Of a stretch of DNA of 64,000 bases, positions 1 through 12,723 are shown piece by piece. The stretch's first letter is position 1; the number at the start of each line of letters is the position of its first letter. The translations under genes were made by a program, and so were the position numbers. The notes beneath the pieces are model-generated. The model ran no database searches, was not told the DNA's origin, and saw nothing but the letters and a program-made list of their open reading frames with translations. The stretch comes from Zingiber officinale (lineage: Eukaryota; Streptophyta; Magnoliopsida; Zingiberales; Zingiberaceae), in the NCBI RefSeq assembly GCF_018446385.1, contig NC_056004.1, forward strand, positions 52,704,523 through 52,768,522, in the 5' to 3' direction.

Positions 1-2066
1 GCATGCATGCAATGACATGATGCGAACAATGCAACAGTCATCATATCTATATATAAACAGAAACAGGTATACTACATGAAGCCAGCATGCTCAATATAGT
101 ACATAAATAAACAACAGTCAAAACGTACAAACATGGTATCTAGTATCTGCTACTGATCATGGACAACAACAAGAGACTGTATAGATATGGAACGAATTTC
201 TCAAAGATTGCGTGGAAGTATCAAGCGCAGGAAAGTAAGAGTGGAGTCAAGGTAAACAACCCTTATCCAAAATAATTCATGCACTAAGGTCAAAGTACTA
301 AAAGAAAACAAAGCAAGAAGTACCCACCTTAAATGTAGACCGAGCTAAACAATCTCCACGTCAAAGTGCTCGTCTCGAATTACAGTCCTGTAAATCACAT
401 AATGTACAGTTTAACTAATTGCACAAACCACAACTAGCTAAACACAAACCCAACCGCTCTAACTTGTCCTACGTGAAACTATTGGTGAATAAAAAAAAAC
501 TAACATGTAGCACCAAATTCATCTACCCTTCAACCCTGATCCAAGAATGATCACACAGCTAATTTTCGGCAATACTATCAGAAAATAAACCCAAACTCTT
601 AATAAGCTAATCCTCTAGCAATGTCCCTAACTTCCGAAAACAACAGAAAGAATCTAGACAAGTATCAATCAAATCCATTCCACCAGAACTGTACAAAGAA
701 TTCAAAAACTCTACAGGACAAGAACTACAATCATCACAATTTATCCATTGAAGCCAAACCTATCAACTAATATGCCGAAAATTCATGGAAGGATTAGGGA
801 GAAATAAAACACCAACCATCGAGATAAATCCACCACATAATCTATCGAGAATTTGGAAGCTACCAAAGGAACAAAATCACCAACCGTTTAAAGCTTAATC
901 TACCCAGAACATGTACAGAAATTCAGGAAGCCATGAAGAGGAGCAACAACATCTTCCCTCGATCCTAGTCTACCAATATTAGACTACAATCCCGAAGGCA
1001 ACAGAAAAGCAAGCGTCATCTCAACCAACCGAGACCACCTAGACCTCTATCCCGAATCCAAACCATCGAGCAGAAACCATCCGAACACCAAATTCACTCT
1101 CAAACACCCAAATCCAATCCAAGCATGCACCATCCAAAGATTAGTCAAGAACAAAAAGAACAAACCGACCCTGTACAAGAACATAGAAACATCCTCAATT
1201 AAAACCTATCATACCCCTTACCTTAGAAATCACATACCAAAATAAGGGAAATACTCACCGGATCAGCTAGGGCACAACTCAAAGAGACGAGGATCAGCGG
1301 CCTTGCTGCTCGCGTGAGGGAGGAGGAAGAAAGGGGTCAGATGCTCGTGCGAGGAGAGGAAAATGCCAGCTGTGGGGTGCTCGGGCAAGGGAGCAAGACC
1401 AAGATCGCCAGCTGCTGCGATGCTCGCGCGCGAGGGAGGAGACCAGCGGCCGGGCTCGTCTCTGGTGTTGGCGCTAGGGGTGGCCGGCGGCTGTGATCTG
1501 TGGTGCTCGTGCGAGGGAGAAGAGTCGCGACTAGGGTGCTCGCGTGAGGGAGAAAGATCGGCGCGGTCAAGGGAGCTAGGGCACGGCTTGGAGGGGTTTC
1601 GGCGGTGAAGAGATCCAGGGCTCCTTGCTTGATTTCCGGCAATCTTCGAGTGTCTTCGTCTAGGAGAGGAAAGACAATGGTCGGATCGGAGCTCAGGGGT
1701 CGGTGTCGGCAATCCAGTGGCTGGCGATCGGTGTCGGGCCGAGGCGGTCGGCGGTGACACAAGAGAGGAATCGGCAGGGGAAGAGGAGAGGCGCGCGGGT
1801 GAGGATGCTAGGCACGGCAAATTTAGGTTTTTATAATATAAACTTGGGTTTAGATAAATTAAAACCTAAATTTATTCCTCAATCAACTGCTATATTTGGG
1901 GATTTCAAACAGACCTTTTCCAAAACCTATAATTTTATCCCCTCAAAATATGTCATACTAGTTCCGATTAAATCCCCAAAAATTTCTAAAAATTTCTAAA
2001 AATTCCAATAAGATTATTGGCCCATTAATCTTATTATTTAATTATTATCTGGTTCGATATTTTACA
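1..2066 (-). mobile_element. Ty3/gypsy (Tekay-like) LTR, incomplete
   Basis: Read on the minus strand, this block begins at 2066 with a TG start and runs through an AT-rich stretch of repeated AAATTTTTAGAA-like runs. A TATA-like box follows near 1835, then a pyrimidine-rich leader (1260-1800) and a long AT-richer part to the window edge. This order is typical of Tekay/Del LTRs. A second, diverged block of the same design lies at 17951-19640; both have TATA followed closely by CTAG..TGCCG. Serine/proline-rich open frames at 1263-1820 are a by-product of the CT-rich leader. The other LTR and any coding part would lie outside the window. The class is inferred from layout, not from protein. Confidence 0.42.
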
Positions 2067-2690
2067 CTGGTACAGAAACTTGAGAATAATTCTCAAGCAA
2101 GAAAGAAAACTGTACGTCCTAGAGCATACCATTCCTAAGACACTTTCCACTACTACCACTAGAGTTGATAAGGATGTTTATAAGAAGCACCAAGATGATG
2201 CATTAGATGTATCATGTCTTATGCTTGTCACCATGAACTCTGAGCTTCAGAAGCAACATTAGAACATGGATGTCTATGATATGGTTGAACATCTTAGACA
2301 ACTATATCAAGGGCAAGCAAGACATTAGAGATTTAAGATCTCTAAGGCTCTATTTTAATGCAAGATGCAAGAGAGAAGTCCCGTAAGGCCTTATGTGCTC
2401 AAAATGATCGGCTATGTGGAGAACCTACAACGATTGAGTTTTTCATTGTGCCAAGAATTGACCACTGACTTTATTCTACAGTCGTTGCCTGAAAGCTATA
2501 GTCAATTTGTCATGAACTATAACATGAATGAAATTGACAAGTCATTGCTAAAGATGTTAAGCATGTTGAGAACTACTGAACTCAACCTTAAGAAGGCAAA
2601 GCCTAGCAACATTTTGTTGGTACCAAAGGGCAAAGGCAAATGGAAGTCCAAAGATAAGGTAAGACCGCTTTTAAAATCCCACAACAGTGA
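2067..2690 (+). pseudogene. Copia gag (UBN2-type) fragment, decayed
   Basis: Open pieces at 2080-2262 and 2365-2668 read as the middle of a Copia-type gag. The first includes DALDVSCLMLVTMNSELQ; the second has the LPESYSQFVMNYNMN stretch that is well conserved in plant Copia gag proteins, then a lysine-rich tail that normally precedes the zinc knuckle. At least two stops or frame changes separate the pieces. No knuckle, protease or polymerase follows, so this is a relic. It lies directly after the gypsy LTR-like block and about 0.9 kb upstream of the METTL23-type gene. Confidence 0.7.
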
Positions 2691-2749
2691 TGGATCATGT
2701 GGACCAATGGTTTATGTAATATTTTGTCATCTTCATTATTTCATCTAAT

Positions 2750-3320
2750 GGGAGTTGGCTCTCCTTCACACTCATTCATTCGTGAAGGTAAATTTTCTTG
2801 TTGAGGTACCTCTTCATGCACATCTTCTTGTTGTAGTACTTGTGGTGGTACCTTTTCTTGGGGTACTTGTGATGATTGTACCTCTTTTTTGATGATTGTA
2901 CCTCTCGTGCAAGTCTCTCTTCCTGGTGCTTTCTATCCGAAGCTGTTGGTCTATTCCTCTTTGAAAATGTCTTCAACATTTTTATTACACATAAGAAACA
3001 AGTTAATTAGATATACAACCAACATGTGTTGTTGAAAAAAAATGGAGTTGTTCAACCACTCAAAATCAAACAAAACACAATGTGTTCAGAAACACACAAC
3101 CGAACAAATCTATCAGTGTTTGGCTGCTAGAGGCAAACGTTTTGTGTTTCGTTCGGTAGACAGAAATTGAACACATTTGGTTACATTTGATGGTCATCAA
3201 CCGAGCATATTGCATTGCGTTCGGTGGATCATGATCGAACAAATCCTAGTGGATTCGGCTAATGGTAACTGAACAGGAAATAATGCATTCGATGGACCAA
3301 GACTGATTGACGCGCGATTA
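2750..3320. other. Possible DNA-transposon remnant upstream of the METTL23 gene
   Basis: On the minus strand 2776-2979 encodes a short basic peptide rich in Lys, Tyr and His. From 3090 to 3300 the sequence repeats GTTCGGT or its complement in both orientations, as subterminal repeats of CACTA-type elements do. No terminal inverted repeats or target duplication could be fixed. The class call is weak, and this may simply be promoter-proximal intergenic DNA. Confidence 0.2.
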
Positions 3321-3571
3321 AAATTTGAGATTTTCATCGTATCTATGACATACATTTTGTAATTTCAATAATTCAATTCCGTAAAATCTTTTCAAGTAAA
3401 AAATACCATATTTAAGTAATTTTCTATCCTCGTAAATGAAAACTAAATACAAATATAATAAAAATAAATAAAAAAAATAAAAATTTACCTATGTAATTTG
3501 GATAGCCCTTTCCAAATAAATTAATAAAGCCAAACTTCGTGCTTCCACCCTCTTTCGAACGTCTTCATTCG

Positions 3572-6500
3572 ATGGGTAGCGGCGGCAGCCAGAACAACGA
3601 GGGTACTGAGGGGGAGGTTGATGATTCTGAGGAGGTGGAGGACGTGGAGGCCGCATTCGAGTCGGAAACCCAGTCGTCTTCTCCCAGCACGAGCACCCAT
3701 CACTCAATGACCACCATCTCTCGTCAATACTTCGGAGGCGATTCTTCCGCTGACAATCACACCTTTTTTATCGACATCATCGAGGTAATCAAAAGAGAAG
3801 TTTTCCTCTCTGCTAACAAAATTGCTTTACCTTTTCTCATTGAAGGAATGACTTTTTGCTTCTCCAACATTAGAAACTTAATTTGGGTTGCTAATTGCCG
3901 CTCTTGTTGGGTGAATGCGCAGAAAATACGTGAGGACTACGGGATGTTCGTTTGGCCGTGCAGCATAGTTCTTTCTGAGTATGTATGGCAACAGAGGTCG
4001 CGATTCTCTGGCGTTTCTGTTCTTGAGGTATTCTTGCCCGTTTGTATCAGTTCTTTTTCCTCAATAGCTATGTGCTTACGGAGAGCTTGTTTGTTTGAGT
4101 ATATATCAGTGTATGTCATGTTTTAAGTTGTTTAGGTCGTAAACAAACTAACATCTTCACAAAGATGCGTTCGGAAGTTGAAGGGTTTTAGGGTTTAGTG
4201 TCATGTTAAATGTTATATGAGTCAATACCCGCATATAATTGAGTGATCAGTGGTAGGTGGCAGGATGTTCAGACCAGGAAACACCAACCTGGACTAACCA
4301 GAGACTTACAAGTACCTTGCTTTCATTTGGCCCTTTATGCCACTATCACCATTGATAGGAAGGATGCCCATTTAGGAGCCTATAATAGAGCCAAAGCTAT
4401 TGTATAGAGGGAGTTTCTACTGGAACTAGCATACTCTGACTGTGAGCTTGAATTTGGTCCTTGTGAAATTCACTTTCAGAGCTACTAGGGTTCATTAACA
4501 GTTTGGTCAAATTTCCTGCAGTTATCAGGTAGTTCAATTGGACTTTCCATAGTTTGGGCGAATCAACAACATCCAAGAGCAGTTTGACTGAACTAGGATG
4601 CTGCTCGGCCAAATTCCTTTGTGTATTATTCTTATGACTAGATCCTACAATAGGTACTACTACAGACTTGCATTCTAGCAGGTCTAGATATCTTTCCTAG
4701 TTTGACTAAAACAAATTGACGGCCATGTAAAGGCTGATTAGGTATGGAAGCAGGGAATTGAGTGGAGAGGAGGCTGATATGCAGAATTATGTTGAGACGC
4801 TGAGGCGGGCTGATTTGCAAAAGTTAATCTTGTGATAGGTCTAAAACATGAGTTCCCTTTCAAAAGGGAAGCTTGATGCACGAAGCTCCCTCCAATGCGT
4901 GATCCCAAGGAAGGGACACACCACATTGGGTGTATTGTATGCAGTGTTATCCTGAATTGCAAGAGATTCTTTTCGCGACTGGACCTATGACCTCTAGGTC
5001 AAACTGCAGTAATTTTACTGTTATGCCAAGGCTCCCTTCTAAACATTGAGTTCTCTATAAATAAAATAAATTAATGTTTTAGTTCTCCCGTAATCATTTT
5101 TATCTCCATTTTAAATGCAACATACTCAATTTATAGAGTTGAAATGTCTATAAAATGATTATTCATGCACGATAGTTTATTGATAAATAATTCAAGCTAG
5201 GAACTTCTGTCTTTGATGAAAAACCTCTAAATGGCATTACTAGCCCTAGAATCCCCCCTTTTACCCTTTTAAACTGAAAATCTACAAGAAATAGCCAATA
5301 ATAGCATTAAAACCTGATTTCTAGGCCATCCTTTAAACATCAGGAGGATAGAATACTTAAAGTAAGAGCAATCTAGGTGCCTACAACTTGAAGATGTCAT
5401 GGAAATCTTCAATACTTACTGCCCTAAATGGATTGAAGTTGCTTGATCCAACTAAAATCTATATAACTTAGCTTGAAGGGGAAGACTCAAAAGTACTCCT
5501 TAGACCAATAATCTACAGAACAGGGAAAAGGTAGAAATTTACTTAGATTTTGAGAGAAGAGGCTCCTTAACGAGAGATCACCACTCCTCTATAATCAAGC
5601 CCAAAGATATCCAAAACAGCCACTAAATACAACAAAGCAGCTTTGTTAAAATTTAGTTAACCTCAAATCCAACCTATAAACCCTTATCAAATCTCTCTAT
5701 CTATGATAAACTTTTAATTAAAATTTCAGGATTCAACATTTAGATGTGCATTAGTGCTAATCAAGGTTTAAAGTATACTTTTGCTTTTGTGTCAGAGTTT
5801 CATTCTGTTGCTAGAACAACAATACAAATTTTGTACTCTATCGTGTTGGTACCTAACATGCTTTGCCACACACAAACTTGTGTTGAGATAAACTCATGAA
5901 TTTCAATCTTATAATCTTCTTCCACTTAGCTTATTTGTGTCCAACATAAATTTTCAAGCAATCAAAAAGCTAGTTGAATTAAATTTTGAAACTAGTTCTT
6001 AAAATTTTATCATGACTAATGACTTCATACTTGATGCTTATACATGCTGTGCATCAGATGGGAGCATTGGCTCATGTTATAGTATTGTAGTGAGATCAAC
6101 TCTATAATTTGTTAAGGAAAATTAAATAATCCTCGTAGGATGTTGAGATTACTTTCTTCCTATGGTTATAAATATATTTTTGATAACCACACAATTGAAT
6201 TTGAACTAGTACAACTAGAACTGAAATGACAGGTGTAACATATGTATGCATCTTGGTTTCTTTGACTTTAGCATTAGTTCCATTTAATGTTGCCTAATGC
6301 TTTGGATGGTTCTTCCCCTAGCCCCCTTCCCTCTCTTTTTATAGTGTTTCACTCTTTATTGTGGTTCGCAAATAAAATGAAAGTATAAATCATGAGAAGA
6401 GAATGCTTTTGTGTAGGTCAGTTCTGGAGGATATCAATCAAAACAAAACTTGTGTCAGCCAGTACCATCGAAATTGTGTGGGCACGGATGACATAATGAC

Positions 6501-9500
6501 ATTTATCTATGCTAATATAGTTGGTCAATTTATATAGAGCGACACTCGAAACCATGGTACCTCAAGGGTCCATTTGGATTGAAAGTTCTTGAAAATGAAC
6601 AATTACTTTCTCTTGAATTGAAAAACAACTCAATCTGGTTTCTGATATTTGTGATTGCTAACAAGTTAGCAACTTAAATTTACACGATGTCTGGAATTTA
6701 CTAGACTCTGCATATTTATTTTTCACATTTAGATTTGCTTTCGCTACTTCTAGCAACTGTAATTTGGGTTTAAAAATGCATTGAAATTGGAGCATGTTTG
6801 TTTTTCTTTGATGATGGTTTAGTTTTCCTTTTTTTCTTTCTAACCCTCTTTAACATTATCCAAGTTATTTCAGAATAATATTCTAGTCTTTGATTGAAAT
6901 TGGAATAAGTTTTTTTTTATTTGTTATGATGATTTAGTTTTTCTTTCTCTTCAGGCTATCCTTAATTCTATCCTACTAGTTTTAGAATAATATTTCGTTC
7001 TTGGACGTTCATGTTTTTTCATTTGAATAGTTCTTATAGTGGCATTTCATACTTACATTTGAATCTTTTGATCTAAAGTTTGGTTTTCCTCTCTTTGCTT
7101 GAGTTTGTAGATCGATACACATGCAGATATATTGACTGTGCTGAGAAATCTTTTTTATGATCAAAATGTCTCAAATTCTTTTGTACTTTGTGTAAGCTAT
7201 CGTGCCATGTGTTCTATGAATTAATCTTTTTCGGTATTTCAAGCATCTCTTAGAGGAACTTAGTTTCTATATGCAACATTTTATGATAGCAACTTATAAT
7301 AGTAACTCGATATTTTTACTGATGTATTTTTGATAGGAACGTAGCTTCTATTCCAACAACATTTTCTGTTTACCTTTCATAATCATCTCACATTGAAACT
7401 TACTGATTACATTTTAGTTGAACTGAATGTCATAAAATGGTAATTGACATTTAACTCACACTCTTAAAGTTAGGTGCCGGAACTTCATTGCCTGGTCTGG
7501 TAGCTGCCAAAGTAGGAGCAAAAGTCACCTTAACAGATAATTCCAAGCATGCAGAGGTTAGATTTACATTTATTGCTTTTTGATATTTTAATCAAAAAAT
7601 GTAAACAGCTACTTAGACCTATTTACTACTAGCCAAGGAAGGAAATTGAGGATTTGACCACTTTACTAGAGTTAGTCTCTCAATATATGGAATTGTCCCT
7701 AATATTTATGTTCACGTAAAATTCTCTTAATTACCTATATAGCAAGAAGTACAATCTGCAACATCCTTGATGATTTGGCAACCATTTCCAAGAGTGATCA
7801 ACAGATTTATTTCTGAAAAGTTTCAGTTATCTTATATAGTTTATAATGAGGATTGAAGCCCATAACCTCTACCAAGTACCTACTTTTACTTGCTGAAAAC
7901 GTCTTGCAACTCACAGTTTGTGCGCAAAATATTTTGAGAGGTTGTCAACTTAAAATCTTCCATTGTAAGATACTCCATATACCCTTTCTAATTGAAGTTA
8001 CTTCCAACGAACAGGAAGTTGTAGCTGCTGGATCTGGACAAGCAACCTATCCTCATATCTTATTCTCTCCTTGTTCTTCTTCTTTGTCCACAACATTTGC
8101 AAGTGTTAATAGAATTTCACTTGATCTAAGCTAGCTTAGACATATTTCAGTTTACTTCAAAAGAGTGGGGCATAAGCTTAATGTGGTTTTAGGCATCATC
8201 ATATCTTTTGTTTCCTTAAACTGATTTGATGTTTGTAGATATAATGCTGCAGTTGTTGCATCATACTTGTATAAGAACTTCATAGGCGCTTCAATTAAGG
8301 CAGTTTGAAGTGCTCAATAATGCTTTTTATAGGATCTTAAATATTTCCTGATTGTTATGACATAATGACATTATCAACTTAATTATATGTCATTTGAATA
8401 CATTTAAACTTATTTGCAAATTTCTTCCACCTTGGTTTGTATGACAAGTGAGTCCCAACTAGTTGGATGTTGGGTTTTTCGGGCCGCGAAAACCGCTTTT
8501 CGCGTCGCGGAAACCCCGAATCACCCAAAGCCGTAGATCCGTGCAAGAAAAAATCGAATGAAATACAAGTACGAGTTTCATAAACTTTAGATCTACTCCT
8601 AGATCTATGTGTCGAGAGCTTTTACCTTTGTAGCGTGCCCTCGCAAAATTTCCGCTCGTCCAAAACGCCGGATCTCAAGAGTATCAAGATAGATACCCCT
8701 CTAGAAGTATCCACACGAACACGTAGGTGGAGAAAAACACACAAAGAGGTGTGCTAGCACCTATTTGTGGTTCGGCCAAGATGAGGAGGAGAGGGAGAGG
8801 AAGAGAGCTCCAAGAGGAAGAAGGAAGAAAATGCACACTAGAATGGAAAAATGAATTCCCATTCAAAACCAAAGTGGCCGGCCACTTCCCCTAGTGTAAC
8901 CCCCCATTAAATGCAATTAATGTGAAGTTATTAAGAAAATGGCTTTGTAACTTCCATAAGGTGGCACCCATGATGATGTGGAGTAAAATCATTGGTCCAC
9001 TTCAATGCCAACTCACCAATGAGGTGACATAAAGTCAAGTCTAACTTAACTTTTCATCTTCCTCTCAAATCAATTCAAACTTAACCAAATCTCTTCCATA
9101 GTTGATCTAATCTAACCATTTGATTCAAGCCAACTTAATATAATGAATCTAATTCATTAAATTAAATTGATCTAATGAGTCATAATCTAAATTAGACTCA
9201 TTGTATACATGAATCAACTTGAGTCTAACTCAATTAGCCCAATTTGGATTACTCTTAATCCAATTGGATCCATTAAATGAATCAAGTCCTCTTGGTTCAT
9301 CATATGAACCTAATCTCCATCTAATTGTCCTAAGTGTGTGACCCTATAGGTTCTTGTAACGTTGGCAATGCCCTAAACCCATTTAGGAGCATAAGTAATG
9401 AGCGGTATCTAGCAACACATCATTACTACCCAAGTTACAAGAATGTCGAGATCCGACATCACCTTGTGACTACTAATTGTGACTCCTCACAAAATATGAC

Positions 9501-11321
9501 AAGTGTCCTTCTATCCTAGACATCTAGATTGATCAATGTGAGGCATAGACCGTGTCATCCTCTAATCAATCTAAATCTTGAACTCCAAGTAGACTCACTC
9601 GATCAAATGAGCTCAACATCTCATGTTGACTCATTTGGGCATGGCCATGCACTTCGTGGTCTAACTCTATCAAGAATACCGATGTCGCTTCCGTCATATG
9701 GGAGGGATAGATCCCATCTACATCACTCACATCCCTCCGCATAATTTGTTACATACCCAGTAATCGCCTTTATAGTCCATCCAGTTACGGGTGACGTTTG
9801 ACGAAACTAAAGTACATAACTCCTTATGTAGGAATCTATGGTGACTTCAGGTTTAAGGACTAGTAGTCATACTAATAGCCACATGAGAAAGTATATGACA
9901 CTCATATAACGATCCATGATACTTTCTCATGGTGGGTCATTCAGTATACATTCTCTAATGTATACCCATGTGTCAACTTGATATCTCTATATCCATGACT
10001 TGTGAGATCAAGTCATCGAGTTGACCTACATGCTAGTCTTATTGCATTAACATTGTCCCTGAATGTTAATACTCGACTAGGAATGATTAAGAGTAGTGTT
10101 CCCTATATCATCTCACTATCGGTTCAACTAACCGATTGATATAGGTGAGAACCATCTACTCAAGGACATTATTATACTTAGTTTATTTGGCACCAATACA
10201 AGTAAGTATAATAACCAAAATCCAAATGCCTTTATTAATATACAAGAATATGATACAATGAGTCCATACAATCATCAAATGATTGGCTCTAGGGCTCTAA
10301 CTAACATTGGAGTCATATGATTATTATCTGCCATGGAACTCTATGTAAAGTAGTATTTCTCCTACTTAAAGAACAGAATGATTCTATGTAAATGATGATT
10401 GATGTAAATGGAGAAGGGTACATGTGAATATGTGATAGACATCCTCTTGGGAAAAATGGAAGATAAATTCCACTCACTCTTCTTTTTCTACTTGTTGCTT
10501 CGCATTCCCTTTCCATTACTACAAGAGTATGGTGTCATCTTTATAGAAAATTGATCACCCATTTAATTTTAGATTTTCATTCATTTCTTTGTGTTAATAT
10601 ATCAAGACTATTCTTATTGTTTTTCTGTAACCAGTTAGTTGTCATGTGTGTCACATTGTCTTTATAGTTATGACAGTTTGCTCTTCCAGGTGCTAGAGAA
10701 TATGAAAAGGATCTGCGATCTCAATAAACTCAACTGTGAAGTAAAGTGTGATCTCTTAATCTTCATCCTTGCATGCACAATTAGCTCCTTGTTTTTCTAT
10801 CCATTATTTTTCACATGTCTATTAGATTATTGGCCTCACCTGGGGAGAATGGGATGAGTCCGTGTTTAATCTTCACCCTCAGATAATGCTTGGAGCTGAT
10901 GTGTTATATGATTCATCTGGTATTTATATATTTGACCACTCAAAATAATTTTTTTAATTTTTGCTCAAGATTATTAAAATACAGATTGCAATGTGTTATG
11001 AAGATTTTGATGATCTCTTTGCTACTGTGGCCTTTCTTCTGCACAGTTGTCCTGAATCAGTGTTTATAACAACATACCAAGATAGAAGGTAAAATTGCTT
11101 CTCCAACTGGTGTTGATCAACAGCTAAATTTTTGCGTTACTAATGCTCTTTACTTGTTTGACAGTGGTCATCACTTGATCGAATTTTTGATGGTGAAGTG
11201 GGGATTGAAATGCTCAAAACTTCTGGATGGCTACTCTTGCATCCCACCGCAAAAAGTTTGTGGCATGCCAGGAATCATTCATTTGGTTGAAATAGTGCTG
11301 AATAACCAGGATTCATCATAA
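3572..11321 (+). CDS. METTL23: METTL23-type protein methyltransferase, 7 exons
   Basis: Spliced gene with exons at 3572-3784, 3923-4027, 7470-7556, 10690-10740, 10826-10919, 11004-11088 and 11165-11321. Every intron is GT-AG, phases match throughout, and the frame is open for 263 residues. Exon 1 encodes an acidic, Ser-rich N-terminus then ISRQYFGG. Exon 2 has EDYGMFVWPCSIVLSEYVWQ. Exon 3 has the AdoMet-binding loop LGAGTSLPGL. Exon 5 has GLTWGEWDES and MLGADVLYDSS, and exon 7 has SGHHLIEFLMVKWGLKC. This is the seven-beta-strand Methyltransf_16 fold; METTL23 homologues methylate protein substrates, but the plant substrate is not shown by the sequence. The first ATG is 3572; the frame is open further upstream but has no ATG. 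Introns 2 (3.4 kb) and 3 (3.1 kb) are long and carry inserted elements. The product appears intact. Confidence 0.9.
4856..5040 (-). mobile_element. Au-type tRNA-derived SINE in METTL23 intron 2
   Basis: On the minus strand the unit begins at 5040 with GGGAGCCTTGGC and has an A-box-like stretch and a degenerate B box (GGTCATAGGTCCAGTC). The body CTCTTGCAATTCAGG...TGCATACAATA and the tail AAGCTTCCCTTTT are characteristic of the Au SINE family. It is flanked by near-identical direct repeats, AAACATGAGTTC (4844-4855) and AAACATTGAGTTC (5041-5053), read as the target duplication. It is antisense to the host gene. Confidence 0.85.
5054..7469. other. Remainder of METTL23 intron 2, nothing recognised
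   Basis: AT-rich intron sequence. No coding match, RNA gene or clear transposon ends were seen. The intron ends at AAAG just before 7470, where the AdoMet-binding exon starts. Confidence 0.6.
8468..10306 (-). mobile_element. Solo Copia LTR in METTL23 intron 3
   Basis: The 1,839-bp block runs on the minus strand from TGTTAGTTAGAGCCC (from 10306) to ...AACCCAACA (8468). It is flanked by a perfect 5-bp duplication, TTGGA, at 8463-8467 and 10307-10311. The opening, with a TTAATAAAGGCATTTGG-like stretch, resembles Tork/Angela-type Copia LTRs. No internal region or partner LTR is present, so it is a solo LTR left by recombination. It sits between exons 3 and 4, antisense to the gene, and disturbs no splice site. 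Small ORFs inside it have no recognisable product. Confidence 0.88.
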
Positions 11322-11657
11322 TTCCAGGTAGAAGATCAAGGTGATTCTTACTTGTAACAATTATGCTTTCCTCTAACCTCATTGATATGAACCCTTTCAT
11401 ATACCATGCTTAACATAATGCATGTGGGAGAACAAGTATCATTTGGAATTGTATTATTCTCTAAAGTATACAAGTTTGGAATGTTCAATATTTTTCAATA
11501 CTAATCAAATCATGCAGTCCTATACAAAGTTCCCAAACCAGTATCTTAGTCCATAAATCAGCATCACTCGGGCAAATATGTTCATGGATGGGTAGAGTAT
11601 GAGCATACTTTTTATTATAAGGTATTTGGAAGCAAGTTGTCGTTTTGATGAAGGTGG

Positions 11658-11702
11658 ATTTTGTACAAAATACCTTGACAAAGTTGGTATTTTGTACAAA
11701 AT
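11658..11702. repeat. Perfect 17-bp inverted repeat downstream of the METTL23 stop
   Basis: Arms at 11658-11674 and 11686-11702 are exact reverse complements with an 11-nt spacer. Each arm contains the 12-bp palindrome TTTTGTACAAAA. It lies about 340 bp after the stop codon, so it could fall in the 3' UTR. No terminal structure of a transposon was found around it. Confidence 0.85.
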
Positions 11703-11884
11703 AAGTATCAATAGTTTTATCAACTCGGTAAAGTTCCACCTTTAGAAGCATACTTCAGCTTGATCTCATGAACTTTGTTTTCTAGAATTAGATTTATGGA
11801 ACACTTTGCCTACTGCAGAAGGATGCCTATGTAGAGAATTCAAATAAAATTCATAGCAATACAAATCACAGTTTACTATAAATC

Positions 11885-12080
11885 TAAAATGAAATCCAAT
11901 ATTAGGAGAACTCATACAACGATCAAGCTTTATGCCACTAGATTGGGTCAGTTATATAGATCATTTTACGCCATTGAACTCTATCTCATACTATATCAAT
12001 ATCTATACTTAAATAAATTTTATCTTGTTTTATTGTTACTTACCAAATCTTTTTTGATCTTATTACAAATAAACACTAAG
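11885..12080 (-). mobile_element. RTE-clade LINE 3'-end fragment
   Basis: The plus strand reads like the reverse complement of the common plant RTE LINE 3' end: CATACAACGATCAAGC, then TTTACGCCATTGAACTCTAT, then TTTTATCTTGTTTTATTGTT and a CCAAATCTTTTTTGATCTT stretch. Only the 3' end is present and no reverse transcriptase is nearby. A second fragment of the same kind lies at 51725-52130. Confidence 0.6.
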
Positions 12081-12179
12081 AAAATGTGAATTAACAGTTA
12101 AGAAAATTTGTTAAAGATAAACTAAAGCCCTATACAAGTCTATTATATAATAAAATTTCTCAATTTTTGATATTTTTTA

Positions 12180-12440
12180 ACTGGAACACGGCTATCACCA
12201 ATGTATTTATTACTCGAGATTCCATAAACAGATATCTATTATAAATCACTATTGTAAATCTTGACCCATCTTAAGTCGACCTCTGATCTGATCCTTTGCA
12301 CGAGGACATTTTGCCCTAGCACAATGATCTTTTGCACGAGAGAGGCCAGACTCTCAATCAGACATTTTTTACTCATTGGGAATTGACCTCAAGACCTATT
12401 GGAGCAACCACCCATGTAAGTATCAACTGTGTCAACTTGT
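12180..12440 (-). mobile_element. tRNA-derived SINE, second family
   Basis: On the minus strand there is an A-box-like GACACAGTTGATACTTACA and, about 30 bp on, a B-box-like GAGGTCAATTCCCAATGAG. The body contains GAGAGTCTGGCCTCTCTCGTGC and a second CTCGTGCAAAGGATC segment. The pol III promoter layout supports a SINE. Ends and target duplication were not resolved. Confidence 0.55.
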
Positions 12441-12723
12441 GGGGGTTACTTAAGACAAGTATGAGCTGAAGTCATATGATCTTGAAAGATATTGAACTAA
12501 CTAATATCAAAATTGGATCATAATCCCATCCACCTTAAATCCTAACTCTAGATCTCTCTGGACTCAAAATGATTTGACCTCTCTTCCAATCTTTCTTGAA
12601 TAGGTAAACTAACTACATAATCTCTTAAATAAAGGAAAGGAACAAAAACTAGAATGATAATTACCTGATGACTCAGGCATTCACAACATTAACTCCCTTG
12701 TCACCTGGAGTGAGTATTTTGAA

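Noticed and set aside
1263..1820. 185-residue Ser/Pro/Arg-rich open frame on the minus strand
   Set aside because: Compositional product of a GC/CT-rich LTR leader. Overlapping open frames occur on both strands and none resembles a known protein.
3539..4126. Single-exon 195-residue protein at the METTL23 locus
   Set aside because: This open frame reads through intron 1 and into intron 2 and does not begin with ATG. Splicing at 3784/3923 and 4027/7470 restores the methyltransferase.
4397..4962. Several minus-strand open frames in METTL23 intron 2
   Set aside because: Short, overlapping, without family similarity; the right-hand ones overlap an Au SINE.
11485..11751. 88-residue minus-strand open frame after the METTL23 gene
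   Set aside because: It runs through the 17-bp inverted repeat and resembles no family; likely chance.
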